Shown: positions 1 to 9,415, numbered from the stretch's first letter. The stretch: DNA of 64,000 bases from Lacrimispora sinapis (GCF_043633585.1 NZ_CP141832.1:744001-808000), one strand, 5' to 3'. Made by a program: numbers and translations. Notes: a model not told the origin generated them from the sequence alone.

Positions 1-22
1 CGGGAGATTATAGCCATATAAA

Positions 23-66
23 TCCCGTCCCGGAATATGTAACTGTATTCCGGGACGGGATATTTT
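23..66 (+). terminator. Intrinsic terminator of an upstream gene
   Basis: A perfect 15-bp inverted repeat (23-37 with 46-60, 8-nt loop) is followed by TATTTTATT. It presumably ends a gene lying left of the window and insulates the aspS operon. Confidence 0.8.
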
Positions 67-126
67 ATTGTCAAAAACCCTTCACCGGAATCAAAGCAAT
101 TACATTTAGGTAAGGAGAATAGAACT

Positions 127-1458
127 ATGGAATTCATCAAAGGTGTGAAACAGAAAGAAACAATGGAACTCTCAGAAGTAAGTTCCAAAGATTACGCAGG
201 AAAGACCATCCGCATGGAAGGCACGGTCCATACCATCCGGGATATGGGAGAGGTGGCATTTGTGATCCTCCGCAGGGCAGATGGACTGGTACAGTGTGTC
301 TTTGAAGAAGGAAAAACGGATTTTGATTTAAGCCTTTTAAAAGAGGAATCCGCCATTCGGGTCACAGGAGTGGTATCTGCGGAAGAACGGGCACCTCATG
401 GGTTTGAACTCCGTTTGACGGCAATTGAAGTGTTATCACAGCCGGCGGAGGTGCTGCCCATTGCCATCAGCAAGTGGAAATTAAAGACTTCCCTTGAGAC
501 AAAGCTGGCACTTCGACCCATTACGCTGCGCAATCCCATGGAGCGTGCCAAGTTCCGCATACAGGAAGGGATTGTAAGGGGATTCCGTGATTTCCTTCAT
601 CTTCAGAAGTTTACGGAGATTCGTACACCAAAGATCGTAGCCCGCGGTGCAGAAGGCGGTTCAAACGTATTTAAGCTGGATTATTTTAATAAAAAAGCAG
701 AACTTGGCCAAAGCCCTCAGTTTTATAAACAGACCATGGTAGGTGTGTATGACCGGGTGTTTGAAGTGGCTCCGGTTTTCCGTGCGGAAAAACACAATAC
801 CACAAGACACATCAATGAATACACCAGTATGGATTTTGAAATGGGATATATCGACAGCTTTGTGGAGATTATGGAAATGGAGACCGGTATGCTTCAGTAT
901 ACCTTTGACCTGCTTTTGAAGGAGTATGCACCGGAGCTTAAGATGCTAAAGGTCCAGCTTCCCGATGTGTCAAACATTCCCATGGTCCGCTTTGATCAAG
1001 CAAAGGAACTGGTTTCAGAAAAATATAACCGGAAAATCAGAAACCCTTATGATCTTGAGCCGGAGGAGGAAGTGTTGATCGGCCGTTATTTTAAGGAAGA
1101 ATGCGGAAGTGATTTTGTATTCGTCACTCATTATCCATCGAAGAAACGTCCGTTTTATGCCATGGATGATCCTGCCGATGAACGGTTTACCCTGAGCTTT
1201 GACCTTTTGTTTAAGGGGCTTGAGATAACCACCGGAGGTCAGAGAATCCACGATTATGACACCATTGTAAAGAAGATGGAGTCCAGAGGAATGAATCCGG
1301 AAGATATTTCTACCTATTTAATGATATTCCGGTACGGTATGCCGCCTCACGGCGGCCTGGGAATCGGACTTGAGCGTCTGACCATGAGGCTTCTTGATGA
1401 GGCCAATATCAGAGAGACGACTCTTTTCCCAAGAGATGTTACAAGACTGGAACCATAG
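127..1458 (+). CDS. aspS: Aspartate--tRNA(Asp/Asn) ligase, archaeal-type, probably non-discriminating
   Basis: A class II aminoacyl-tRNA synthetase of 443 aa that charges tRNA with aspartate in the cytoplasm. An N-terminal OB-fold anticodon-binding domain (about residues 25-110) precedes the catalytic core; class II motif 3 is visible near the C-terminus (GLGIGLERLTMRLL). The length matches the short archaeal/clostridial AspRS, not the ~590-aa bacterial form with its GAD insertion. The gene is followed 15 bp later by gatC, gatA and gatB. This supports a non-discriminating enzyme that also makes Asp-tRNA(Asn) for amidation, although that specificity is inferred from context. The ATG at 127 has a TAAGGAG site just upstream. 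Confidence 0.93.
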   Translation: MEFIKGVKQKETMELSEVSSKDYAGKTIRMEGTVHTIRDMGEVAFVILRRADGLVQCVFEEGKTDFDLSLLKEESAIRVTGVVSAEERAPHGFELRLTAIEVLSQPAEVLPIAISKWKLKTSLETKLALRPITLRNPMERAKFRIQEGIVRGFRDFLHLQKFTEIRTPKIVARGAEGGSNVFKLDYFNKKAELGQSPQFYKQTMVGVYDRVFEVAPVFRAEKHNTTRHINEYTSMDFEMGYIDSFVEIMEMETGMLQYTFDLLLKEYAPELKMLKVQLPDVSNIPMVRFDQAKELVSEKYNRKIRNPYDLEPEEEVLIGRYFKEECGSDFVFVTHYPSKKRPFYAMDDPADERFTLSFDLLFKGLEITTGGQRIHDYDTIVKKMESRGMNPEDISTYLMIFRYGMPPHGGLGIGLERLTMRLLDEANIRETTLFPRDVTRLEP

Positions 1459-1473
1459 AAGGAGGCAGAAGAT

Positions 1474-1767
1474 ATGGCACACATCATTGACGATGAAACG
1501 ATTGAGTATGTTGGGATTCTGGCAAAGCTGGAGCTCAGCCAGGAAGAAAAAGAATCAGCAAAAAAGGAAATGGGCCTTATGCTGGATTATATCGACAAAT
1601 TAAATGAACTGGATACAGAGGGCATCCTACCCATGTCTCATGTGTTTCCGATTGACAACGTGTTCCGGGAAGACGTGGTGGAAAACGGTGATGACAGAGA
1701 AAACATCTTAAAGAATGCTCCCGAAAAGAAAGACGGAGCCTTTAAGGTGCCAAAGACAGTGGATTAG
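1474..1767 (+). CDS. gatC: Asp/Glu-tRNA amidotransferase subunit C
   Basis: A 97-aa protein with the GatC pattern: an N-terminal LAKLELSQEE helix and a C-terminal VPKTVD-type tail that in this family wraps between GatA and GatB. It stabilises the GatCAB complex, which converts Asp-tRNA(Asn) or Glu-tRNA(Gln) to the amidated form. It lies between aspS (15-bp gap) and gatA (11-bp gap) and so is translated with its partners. A GGAGG site precedes the ATG. Length is typical. Confidence 0.95.
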   Translation: MAHIIDDETIEYVGILAKLELSQEEKESAKKEMGLMLDYIDKLNELDTEGILPMSHVFPIDNVFREDVVENGDDRENILKNAPEKKDGAFKVPKTVD

Positions 1768-1778
1768 GGGGAGCGCAG

Positions 1779-3275
1779 ATGACGGAGAAAGAAATATTGT
1801 CCCTTACGGCCGTGGGCCTTGGGAAAAAAATCAAGGAAAAAGAAGTAACCTCTGTGGAAGCCGTAAAGGCAGTTCTAAGCCAGATAAAAGCCATGGAGCC
1901 GGTGCTCAACAGTTATGTTACGGTAGAGGAGGAACGTGCCCTTCGCCAGGCAGAGGAAGTACAGAAACGGATTGATGGGGGAGAACTGACCGGACCGCTG
2001 GCCGGGGTTCCCGTAGCAATCAAAGATAATATCTGTATCAAAGATATAAAGACTACCTGCAGCTCCAAGATTCTATCGGATTTCGTTCCCACCTATACGG
2101 CTCAGGCGGTAGAAAACTTAATTAAGGCAGGGGCCGTGATCCTTGGAAAGACCAACATGGATGAATTTGCCATGGGAAGCACCACAGAGACCTCAGCCTT
2201 TGGAGTGACCAGAAATCCATGGAATCCGGACCATGTTCCAGGCGGATCTTCCGGCGGTTCCTGTGCGGCAGTCGCTGCGGCAGAATGCTTTTATGCGCTT
2301 GGCTCAGACACCGGCGGCTCCATCAGACAGCCCGCCTCCTACTGCGGAGTCACAGGCTTAAAGCCGACTTACGGGACCATTTCCAGATATGGCCTGATCG
2401 CTTACGGCTCTTCTCTGGACCAGATCGGACCGGTGGCAAAAGACGTAACGGACTGTGCCGCAATATTGGAAGTGCTGGCGTCTCATGATACCAAAGACAG
2501 TACCTCCGTGGAATGCAAGGATTACCGGTTTACAGAAGCACTGACCGGTGAGGTGAAGGGGCTTAAAATAGGGATTCCTGCCGATTATCTGACGGAAGGA
2601 CTGGAAAAAGAGGTAAAGGAAGCAGTCTTAGATGCCGCAAAGGTTTTGGAGGAAAAAGGAGCAATCGTGGAGACCTTTGACCTTGGAATGGTGGAATATG
2701 CCATACCTGCCTATTACGTCATTGCTTCCGCAGAAGCCAGCTCCAACTTATCCCGCTTTGACGGCGTGAAATACGGCTATCGGGCAAAGGAATATGAAGG
2801 TCTTCACGGCATGTATAAAAAAAGCCGTTCCGAGGGCTTTGGAGCGGAAGTGAAACGCCGGATCATGCTGGGGTCCTTTGTACTCAGTTCCGGTTATTAT
2901 GATGCTTATTATCTAAAGGCATTGAGAACCAAGGCATTAATCAAGAAGGCATTTGATGAAGCGTTTGCAAAGTATGATGTGATTCTTTCGCCGGCAGCAC
3001 CTACCACAGCGCCCAGGCTCTCGGAAAGCCTCAGCGATCCGTTGAAGATGTATCTGGGAGATATTTACACCATTTCCGTAAACCTTGCCGGGCTTCCGGG
3101 CCTTACGGTTCCTTTTGGCACCGATAAGAAAGGTCTGCCCATTGGGGTTCAGTTTATCGGCGATTGTTTTAAAGAGAAGAACATTCTCCGGGCCGGCTAT
3201 GCATTGGAACAGGATAAGACCTACGAAATGCCGGAGATGGCTTTGAAAGCCATGGCAGGAAGGGAGGAGAACTAA
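1779..3275 (+). CDS. gatA: Asp/Glu-tRNA amidotransferase subunit A (glutaminase)
   Basis: A 498-aa amidase-signature enzyme. It hydrolyses glutamine and passes ammonia to GatB for transamidation of mischarged tRNA. The Gly/Ser-rich amidase signature is plain (PGGSSGGSCAAVAA, then GSDTGGSIRQPA), which supplies the Ser-cisSer-Lys triad; the lysine lies upstream in VAIKDNI. The stop codon is immediately followed by the gatB ATG with no intervening base, so translation is coupled. Full length and intact. Confidence 0.96.
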   Translation: MTEKEILSLTAVGLGKKIKEKEVTSVEAVKAVLSQIKAMEPVLNSYVTVEEERALRQAEEVQKRIDGGELTGPLAGVPVAIKDNICIKDIKTTCSSKILSDFVPTYTAQAVENLIKAGAVILGKTNMDEFAMGSTTETSAFGVTRNPWNPDHVPGGSSGGSCAAVAAAECFYALGSDTGGSIRQPASYCGVTGLKPTYGTISRYGLIAYGSSLDQIGPVAKDVTDCAAILEVLASHDTKDSTSVECKDYRFTEALTGEVKGLKIGIPADYLTEGLEKEVKEAVLDAAKVLEEKGAIVETFDLGMVEYAIPAYYVIASAEASSNLSRFDGVKYGYRAKEYEGLHGMYKKSRSEGFGAEVKRRIMLGSFVLSSGYYDAYYLKALRTKALIKKAFDEAFAKYDVILSPAAPTTAPRLSESLSDPLKMYLGDIYTISVNLAGLPGLTVPFGTDKKGLPIGVQFIGDCFKEKNILRAGYALEQDKTYEMPEMALKAMAGREEN

Positions 3276-4709
3276 ATGAGCAAACAGTATGAGACAGTCA
3301 TCGGCTTAGAGGTCCATGTGGAGCTGGCGACCAAAACAAAAATCTTCTGCTCCTGTTCGACAGAATTCGGGGGAGCACCCAATACCCATACCTGTCCGGT
3401 CTGTACCGGTATGCCAGGTTCTCTTCCGGTGCTTAATAAACAGGTGGTGGAGTATGCCCTTGCTGTAGGTCTGGCTGCAAACTGTAAGATCAACCAGCGC
3501 TGCAAGTTTGACAGAAAAAATTATTTCTACCCGGATAATCCCCAGAATTATCAGATTTCCCAGCTTTATCTTCCCATCTGCCACGATGGCTATGTGGAGA
3601 TTGATACGGCCGCAGGCAAGAAGAAAATCGGAATCCACGAGATTCATATGGAAGAGGATGCCGGAAAGCTGATTCATGATGAGTGGGAGGACTGCTCTTT
3701 AGTCGACTTTAACCGAAGCGGAGTGCCTTTGATCGAAATTGTTTCCGAACCGGATATGAGAAGTGCGGAAGAGGTCATCGCTTATTTGGAGAAGCTTAGG
3801 CTGATCATCCAGTATCTGGGCGCTTCGGACTGCAAGCTTCAGGAAGGCTCCATGAGAGCCGACGTCAACTTATCGGTGCGTGAAGCTGGTGCAGAAGAAT
3901 TCGGTACCAGAACGGAAATGAAAAACTTAAACTCCTTTAAGGCCATCGCCCGTGCCATCGAAGGGGAGAGAAAGCGCCAGATCGAGCTGATCGAAGAAGG
4001 AAGGCTGGTTACACAGGAAACCAGAAGATGGGATGATAACAAAGAATCCTCTTATGCCATGCGTTCCAAGGAAGATGCCAAGGATTACCGCTATTTCCCG
4101 GACCCGGATTTACCTCCCATCATGATCAGTGATGAATGGATCGAAGCTATTAAATCCAGACAGCCGGAGCTTCGGACCGAGAAGATGGCAAGATATCAGA
4201 CAGAATACAAGCTTTCGGAATACGATGCGGAAATTATCACCGGTTCCAAGCATATGGCGGATATCTTTGAGGCGGTGACTGCCATCTGCGGGAAGGCCAA
4301 AGAGGCCGCCAACTGGCTGATGGTGGAAGCCATGCGCCTGTTGAAAGAGCATGAGATGGAGCCGGAAAATATGTCTTTTTCCCCGGAAAACCTTGCAAAA
4401 TTAATTCAGTTAGTGGATAATGGAACCATTAACCGAACCGTGGGCAAAGAGGTCTTTGAGAAAATATTTACAGAGAATGTGGAGCCGGAACAGTATGTAG
4501 AAGAACACGGACTCAAGGTTGTAAATGATGAAGGCGAACTGCGAACGGTCATACAGGGGATCGTTGCAGCAAATCCCCAGTCCGTTGAGGATTACCATAA
4601 CGGAAAAGAGAAAGCCATGGGCTTTTTGGTAGGCCAGACCATGCGGTCTATGAAGGGGAAAGCGGACCCGGCGGCAGTCAACCGTATTTTAAAGGAGCTT
4701 CTGGGTTAA
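3276..4709 (+). CDS. gatB: Asp/Glu-tRNA amidotransferase subunit B
   Basis: A 477-aa protein with the GatB catalytic cradle: GLEVHVEL at the N-terminus, a Cys-rich zinc site (CSCSTEFGG and CPVCTGMPG), and HIEED/DFNRSGVPL-type ATP and tRNA motifs (here HMEEDAGK, FNRSGVPLIEI). The C-terminal helical/YqeY tail (about 330-477) recognises the tRNA elbow. It activates the carboxylate of Asp-tRNA(Asn) with ATP and uses ammonia channelled from GatA. Its start directly abuts the gatA stop, and the overlapping GGGAGGAGAAC is its ribosome binding site. Confidence 0.96.
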   Translation: MSKQYETVIGLEVHVELATKTKIFCSCSTEFGGAPNTHTCPVCTGMPGSLPVLNKQVVEYALAVGLAANCKINQRCKFDRKNYFYPDNPQNYQISQLYLPICHDGYVEIDTAAGKKKIGIHEIHMEEDAGKLIHDEWEDCSLVDFNRSGVPLIEIVSEPDMRSAEEVIAYLEKLRLIIQYLGASDCKLQEGSMRADVNLSVREAGAEEFGTRTEMKNLNSFKAIARAIEGERKRQIELIEEGRLVTQETRRWDDNKESSYAMRSKEDAKDYRYFPDPDLPPIMISDEWIEAIKSRQPELRTEKMARYQTEYKLSEYDAEIITGSKHMADIFEAVTAICGKAKEAANWLMVEAMRLLKEHEMEPENMSFSPENLAKLIQLVDNGTINRTVGKEVFEKIFTENVEPEQYVEEHGLKVVNDEGELRTVIQGIVAANPQSVEDYHNGKEKAMGFLVGQTMRSMKGKADPAAVNRILKELLG

Positions 4710-4740
4710 TGGAGTCTATATGAGGAGGAGTAAGGAATCT

Positions 4741-6027
4741 ATGAAACCGTATGTTGAGATGACAAAGGAAGAGTTACAGCAGCTGAAAAAAGAACTTTCC
4801 GTACAGTATAAGGAATTTCAGGGAAAGGATTTAAGACTTGATATGTCAAGGGGAAAGCCCAGTGCAGAGCAGCTTGACATATCCATGGGAATGATGGATG
4901 TGTTGAGCAGCAGTGATGATTTGACTTGTGATGACGGAACCGACTGCCGCAATTATGGGGTTCTTGACGGCATCAGGGAGGCAAAGGAGCTGCTTGCGGA
5001 TATGATGGAGGTGGCACCGGATTATATCCTGATTTACGGCAATTCCAGTTTAAATGTCATGTACGACACGGTTTCCCGCTCTATGACCCACGGGGTCATG
5101 GGAAGCACCCCCTGGTGCAAGCTGGACAAAGTAAAGTTCCTTTGTCCGGTCCCTGGATATGACAGACATTTTGCGATTACCGAATATTTCGGGATTGAGA
5201 TGATCAATGTTCCCATGACCTGTGACGGACCGGATATGGATATGGTGGAAGAACTGGTGGCAAACGATGAGTCCATCAAAGGGATCTGGTGTGTGCCCAA
5301 GTATTCCAACCCACAGGGGATTTCCTACTCTGACGAGACCGTAAGGCGGTTTGCCCGCTTAGAGCCTGCTGCCAGCGATTTCCGGATTTACTGGGATAAC
5401 GCATATTCTATCCATCATTTATATGAACATGACCAGGATCATTTGATTGAGATTCTTGCCGAATGCAAGAGAGCGGGCAACCCGGATCTTGTATATAAAT
5501 TCGCATCGACTTCAAAGGTAAGCTTCCCCGGTTCCGGCATCGCAGCCATTGCGGCCAGCCAGAACAACCTGGTGGACATCAAAAAGCAGTTAAAGATCCA
5601 GACCATTGGACATGATAAGGTGAATCAGCTTCGCCATGTCCGGTTCTTTGGGGATATTCATGGAATGGTTGAGCATATGAAGAAGCATGCCGATATCATA
5701 AGGCCCAAATTCGAGGCCGTCATCAACATTCTGGAAAAGGAGATCGGCGGACTCGCCATCGGGGAATGGACCAATCCCAAAGGCGGCTATTTTATTTCCT
5801 TTGATTCCTTAAACGGCTGTGCCAAGGCCATTGTAACAAAATGCAAAAAAGCCGGTCTTATTATGACTGATGCCGGAGCCACTTATCCATATGGCAAAGA
5901 TCCCTATGACAGGAATATCCGCATTGCCCCTTCCTATCCGATGTTAAAGGATCTGGTTTTGGCGATGGAGTTGTTTGTCTTGTGTGTGAAGATCGTGAGC
6001 ATTGATAAGATTCTGGCAGAAAAATAA
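4741..6027 (+). CDS. Class I aminotransferase, probable aspartate aminotransferase (type Ic)
   Basis: A PLP-dependent fold-type I aminotransferase of about 428 aa. The opening (LDMSRGKPSAEQLD) and the PLP-lysine region (KFASTSKVSFPGSGIA) match the family often labelled MocR-like or aspartate aminotransferase Ic, which interconverts aspartate and oxaloacetate with a 2-oxoacid partner. An in-frame ATG exists at 4720, but AGGAGG lies immediately after it, so the start is more likely the ATG at 4741. It follows gatB by 31 bp with no terminator. Aspartate supply would fit the operon's Asp-tRNA theme; substrate specificity is inferred. Confidence 0.82.
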   Translation: MKPYVEMTKEELQQLKKELSVQYKEFQGKDLRLDMSRGKPSAEQLDISMGMMDVLSSSDDLTCDDGTDCRNYGVLDGIREAKELLADMMEVAPDYILIYGNSSLNVMYDTVSRSMTHGVMGSTPWCKLDKVKFLCPVPGYDRHFAITEYFGIEMINVPMTCDGPDMDMVEELVANDESIKGIWCVPKYSNPQGISYSDETVRRFARLEPAASDFRIYWDNAYSIHHLYEHDQDHLIEILAECKRAGNPDLVYKFASTSKVSFPGSGIAAIAASQNNLVDIKKQLKIQTIGHDKVNQLRHVRFFGDIHGMVEHMKKHADIIRPKFEAVINILEKEIGGLAIGEWTNPKGGYFISFDSLNGCAKAIVTKCKKAGLIMTDAGATYPYGKDPYDRNIRIAPSYPMLKDLVLAMELFVLCVKIVSIDKILAEK

Positions 6028-6047
6028 ACCATACTATTATGGAAAAA

Positions 6048-6097
6048 GGCAGGTTGGGAATGGAAGTAACAAACCATTCTCAACCTGCCTCTTTTCT
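6048..6097 (+). terminator. Intrinsic terminator of the aspS-gatCAB operon
   Basis: Arms 6048-6063 and 6074-6089 pair over 16 bp with one G-U wobble and are followed by TCTTTTCT. It lies between the convergent aminotransferase and LysR genes and may act in both directions. Confidence 0.85.
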
Positions 6098-6116
6098 ATA
6101 TTAAGTTCCTTCTATC

Positions 6117-6995
6117 CTATTCAAACAGAACCAGATTAATAAACGCCTGAAATGCTTCTGTCTGGAATTTATCCTTATGGAATACCACATGGTTCATGCA
6201 GCTAAGCTCCAGGTCCTTGACTTCAATCTCAACGATGTCTCCCTGCTTTATGGATTCATCGGCAAAGATCCTCGGTACAATCCCGATTCCAATGTTTTGC
6301 TTTACTGCCTGTAAAATCACATCGGAATTGGTGCTGGACCAGAGAGGTTCTGCGGACAGATTGTGAAGTGCCAGAGCATAATCAAAGGTATCCCGTAACG
6401 TACACCCGGATTCTCTTAACAGCAGAGGCTCCTTGATGAGCCTGTCTAATGGGACGGGCTGGGCGGTACGTTTGGCCAGTGGATGAACGGGAGAGCAGAT
6501 CACAGCCATAGGATAAGAGGAGAAAGGGATCTTCTCCAGCTGGTCATCGGTGATGACACCTTCAATCAAACCGATATCCAGCTCATTTTTTAAGAGCTTG
6601 CTGGTGATCTCCTGGGAATTGGAGACCGTGACCCTGGTCTGGATGTCCGGATTGGAAATGGAAAAACGGGAGACCGCCTGGGGGAGTAAGTAGCTGGCAA
6701 GAGTCACGCAGGAGCCGATTCGGAGAGGAGCCTGCATGTGCAGTGTGCCGGAGTAGTTTTCCAAATCCTGATAAAGTTCCAGAAGGGGGATGACTTTAGA
6801 CAAATAAAATTTTCCATTTTCGTTGATCACCACTCGCCGGGATACACGGTCAAATAAAGGAGAGCCAACGGATTCTTCCAGTTCATTGATGGCGTGGGAG
6901 ATGGCGGGCTGGGTCATGGACAGAGCCTTGGCTGCTCCGGTAATACTTCCTTGCTCACACACCGTTTTAAAGATAGTAAGATGTCTTAAGTTCAT
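6117..6995 (-). CDS. LysR family transcriptional regulator
   Basis: A 292-aa protein with the LysR architecture: an N-terminal winged HTH (LRHLTIFKTVCEQGSITGAA, then QPAISHAINELEE) and a C-terminal periplasmic-binding-like effector domain from about residue 90. It is a cytoplasmic DNA-binding regulator; the effector cannot be read from the sequence. It is monocistronic between the convergent aspS operon and the codirectional acetyltransferase. Because LysR proteins often control neighbours, the aminotransferase or GNAT gene are possible targets, but nothing shown here proves it. Confidence 0.9.
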   Translation of the reverse strand: MNLRHLTIFKTVCEQGSITGAAKALSMTQPAISHAINELEESVGSPLFDRVSRRVVINENGKFYLSKVIPLLELYQDLENYSGTLHMQAPLRIGSCVTLASYLLPQAVSRFSISNPDIQTRVTVSNSQEITSKLLKNELDIGLIEGVITDDQLEKIPFSSYPMAVICSPVHPLAKRTAQPVPLDRLIKEPLLLRESGCTLRDTFDYALALHNLSAEPLWSSTNSDVILQAVKQNIGIGIVPRIFADESIKQGDIVEIEVKDLELSCMNHVVFHKDKFQTEAFQAFINLVLFE

Positions 6996-7038
6996 GATAG
7001 AGTTCCTTCCATTACCAACGTGTTATATGATAATATTC

Positions 7039-7067
7039 ATTATATCATTTTGATAATGGTATGAACA
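7039..7067 (-). promoter_or_regulatory. Probable promoter of the LysR gene
   Basis: On the minus strand a perfect TATAAT (7039-7044) lies 17 bp from a weak TGTTCA -35 (7062-7067), in an AT-rich stretch containing TATCA/TGATA dyads that could serve LysR autoregulation. Confidence 0.5.
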
Positions 7068-7095
7068 GACATTTTGTAAAAAATGTCGAATTTAA

Positions 7096-7644
7096 TCAAA
7101 GCCTTAACATCATTAAGGATTCCGAAGCGTAGGTTCCGTCCCGGTACTTAAAGGCGTGCTCTCTGGTTCCGTAGGCTTCAAACCCAAATTTACGGTAAAG
7201 GGCCACGGCACGCTGGTTTTCCGAAACCACTTCAAGCTCCAGCTGTTCATAACCGATTTCCTTGGCTCCGCTTATGAGCGCAGACAGCAGATGGGACCCA
7301 ATCCCCAGCCCCCAATAGTCCCGGCAGATTGAGATTCCGAAGGAGGCCCGGTGGGCATACCGCTGGTGCAGGGCAATGGGATTGATTCCTGCACTCCCCA
7401 CCAGTATGCCATGGACAAAGGCACAGATCATCAAATCCTTTCTGCTTTTCAGACAGTTATGTAAAAATTGCTGTTCCTGAGGAATGGTGATGTCGATTTC
7501 ATCCGGGTACCGGGCTAAATAATTGGTTTCCTCCGAAGCGGTTTTCATGGCGAGGAGCAGGGCGGCGGCATCTTCCGGGCCGGGGCTTCTCAAAATGCAG
7601 GAAATACCATTTTTTAATCGGACTTCTTTCGGTTTGAATTTCAT
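7096..7644 (-). CDS. GNAT family N-acetyltransferase
   Basis: A 182-aa acetyltransferase. The acetyl-CoA-binding motif A is visible as CRDYWGLGIGSHLL (R/QxxGxG/A type), followed by the motif B region ELEVVSENQRAVALYRKFGF, split by a conserved Asn. The substrate could be an amine, an antibiotic or a protein N-terminus; the sequence does not say. An open frame extends 22 codons further upstream, but an AGGAGG sits 9 nt before the internal ATG at 7644, so I use that start. It lies between the LysR gene and icd, all on the minus strand. Confidence 0.88.
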   Translation of the reverse strand: MKFKPKEVRLKNGISCILRSPGPEDAAALLLAMKTASEETNYLARYPDEIDITIPQEQQFLHNCLKSRKDLMICAFVHGILVGSAGINPIALHQRYAHRASFGISICRDYWGLGIGSHLLSALISGAKEIGYEQLELEVVSENQRAVALYRKFGFEAYGTREHAFKYRDGTYASESLMMLRL

Positions 7645-7726
7645 GGCGTTACCTCCTGAATAGGAAAAAGAAAGCGGCAGATATGCGGCTTTCTTTTTCT
7701 GTGCGGTCAATCAAAATCAGGCAGTT

Positions 7727-8923
7727 TTACAGACGTTTTGCAACGGCTTTGATAAAAGCTTCGCTGTTTAAGACCGTTGGGTTTGGCAGGGTGGTAATGA
7801 TGGCTAAGTCTTTTGTCATCTCACCGGCTTCTATGGTATCTATGGTGGCCTTTTCAAGCTTATCTGCAAAGGAAACCAGTTCGCTGTTTCCGTCCAGCTC
7901 CCCGCGCTTTCTTAATGCTCCGGTCCAGGCGAAAATGGTTGCTACGGAGTTGGTGGAAGTTTCCTGGCCCTTTAAGTGATTGTAATAGTGGCGCTGTACG
8001 GTTCCGTGGGCAGCTTCATACTCAAAATCTCCCTCCGGGGAAACCAGCACGGAGGTCATCATGGCGAGGGAGCCAAAGGCAGAAGAGATCATATCACTCA
8101 TAACGTCCCCGTCGTAATTTTTACAAGCCCATATGTATCCCCCCTCGGATTTCATGACACGGGCAACCGCATCATCAATGAGGGTATAGAAATAGGTGAT
8201 CCCTGCTTTTTCAAATGCCTCCTGATACTCCTTTTCAAAGATTTCCTGGAAAATATCTTTAAAGGTGTGGTCATACTTTTTGGAAATGGTATCTTTAGAA
8301 GAAAACCATAAATCCTGTTTGGTATCCAGTGCATATTTAAAACAGCTTTTTGCAAAGCTTTTAATGGAGTCGTTTAAGTTGTGCATGCCCTGGACAATGC
8401 CTGCGCCCTGAAAGGTATGAACGGTTTCTCTTGCTTCAGATCCGTCCTTGGCCGTATAGACAAGTTCCACCTTACCGGCACCGGGGATCTTCATCTCGGT
8501 GCCCTTGTAAACGTCACCATAAGCATGTCTTGCAATGGTAATCGGCTTTTTCCAGCTTTTCACACATGGTTCGATTCCCTTGACAACGATGGGAGCGCGG
8601 AATACGGTTCCGTCTAAGATGGCGCGGATGGTGCCGTTGGGACTTTTCCACATCTCTTTTAGATCGTATTCTTTCACGCGGTCCGCATTGGGAGTGATGG
8701 TGGCACATTTGACGGCAACTTTGTATTTTTTTGTGGCATTGGCGGAATCTACGGTTACCTGATCATTTGTCTCATCGCGGTGCTTCAGCCCCAGATCATA
8801 ATACTCGGTCTTTAAGTCAATGTATGGGAGCAAAAGATTGTCTTTAATCATCTGCCAGAGAATCCGGGTCATCTCATCGCCATCCATCTCAACAATGGGG
8901 GTTGTCATCTTAATCTTATCCAT
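7727..8923 (-). CDS. icd: NADP-dependent isocitrate dehydrogenase, homodimeric eukaryote-like type
   Basis: A 398-aa enzyme that oxidatively decarboxylates isocitrate to 2-oxoglutarate with NADP+. The N-terminus (PIVEMDGDEMTRILW) and the internal region YDGDVMSDMISSAFGSLAMM are diagnostic of the type II, eukaryote-like IDH rather than the E. coli type. The C-terminal region with AAHGTVQRHYYNHLKGQ and the SIFAWT-like segment (ATIFAWTGALRKR) is present. It supplies 2-oxoglutarate for glutamate synthesis and nitrogen assimilation, which fits a diazotroph. Full length; AGGAGG precedes the ATG. Confidence 0.95.
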   Translation of the reverse strand: MDKIKMTTPIVEMDGDEMTRILWQMIKDNLLLPYIDLKTEYYDLGLKHRDETNDQVTVDSANATKKYKVAVKCATITPNADRVKEYDLKEMWKSPNGTIRAILDGTVFRAPIVVKGIEPCVKSWKKPITIARHAYGDVYKGTEMKIPGAGKVELVYTAKDGSEARETVHTFQGAGIVQGMHNLNDSIKSFAKSCFKYALDTKQDLWFSSKDTISKKYDHTFKDIFQEIFEKEYQEAFEKAGITYFYTLIDDAVARVMKSEGGYIWACKNYDGDVMSDMISSAFGSLAMMTSVLVSPEGDFEYEAAHGTVQRHYYNHLKGQETSTNSVATIFAWTGALRKRGELDGNSELVSFADKLEKATIDTIEAGEMTKDLAIITTLPNPTVLNSEAFIKAVAKRL

Positions 8924-8960
8924 GTGTTTGTCCTCCTGATAAATGTTGGTATTTTGCTAT

Positions 8961-8989
8961 AGTATACGACAAAACTGGACATGGTACAA
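8961..8989 (-). promoter_or_regulatory. Predicted sigma-A promoter of icd
   Basis: On the minus strand TTGTAC (8984-8989) is separated by 17 bp from TATACT (8961-8966), about 38 bp upstream of the icd start codon. Confidence 0.6.
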
Positions 8990-8995
8990 GTCTGT

Positions 8996-9415
8996 CTATG
9001 CAAATTTATTCAACCATTTTTGTATATTATACACAGTTTGGGGATCAATGAAATGTTCCACCTTTTCCACCTGTTCCAATTCATCGGTATTTTGATTGAT
9101 ATAGCAAAAAAAACGGTGGAGGACATTATGGCGGAACAGCAGATATTCCCCAAGCTCCATGCCTTCTTCTGTCAGAGAGACAGTGCCGTATTTTTCAAAG
9201 GCGACCAACCCCTGTTTCTTTAGATTCCCGGTCATTTTAGAAGCGGATGACGGCTTTACATGAAGGCATTCGGCCAGCTCTTTAATCCGGACAGGATGTC
9301 TTTCATGATGCAGCCTGCAGATCATCTCCAGATAATCTTCCATGGAGGAGGTTATTTTTGTCTGCTCCAAAAGAGAATAGCCTTTGAGCGTATAGAAATT
9401 ATCAGCTTGGGTCAT
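8996..9415 (-). CDS. DtxR/MntR-family metal-dependent transcriptional regulator
   Basis: A 139-aa regulator. The winged HTH (SMEDYLEMICRLH, then VRIKELAECLHVKPSSASKM) is followed by a DtxR-type metal-binding and dimerisation helix region (FRHNVLHRFF, HFIDPQTV). Like MntR it lacks the C-terminal SH3-like domain of DtxR. It is a cytoplasmic sensor of Fe2+ or Mn2+. A longer frame begins at 9442, but the AAGGAG site favours the ATG at 9415. It is divergent from feoA, so it probably represses the ferrous iron uptake operon; the metal is an inference from that neighbour. Confidence 0.88.
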   Translation of the reverse strand: MTQADNFYTLKGYSLLEQTKITSSMEDYLEMICRLHHERHPVRIKELAECLHVKPSSASKMTGNLKKQGLVAFEKYGTVSLTEEGMELGEYLLFRHNVLHRFFCYINQNTDELEQVEKVEHFIDPQTVYNIQKWLNKFA

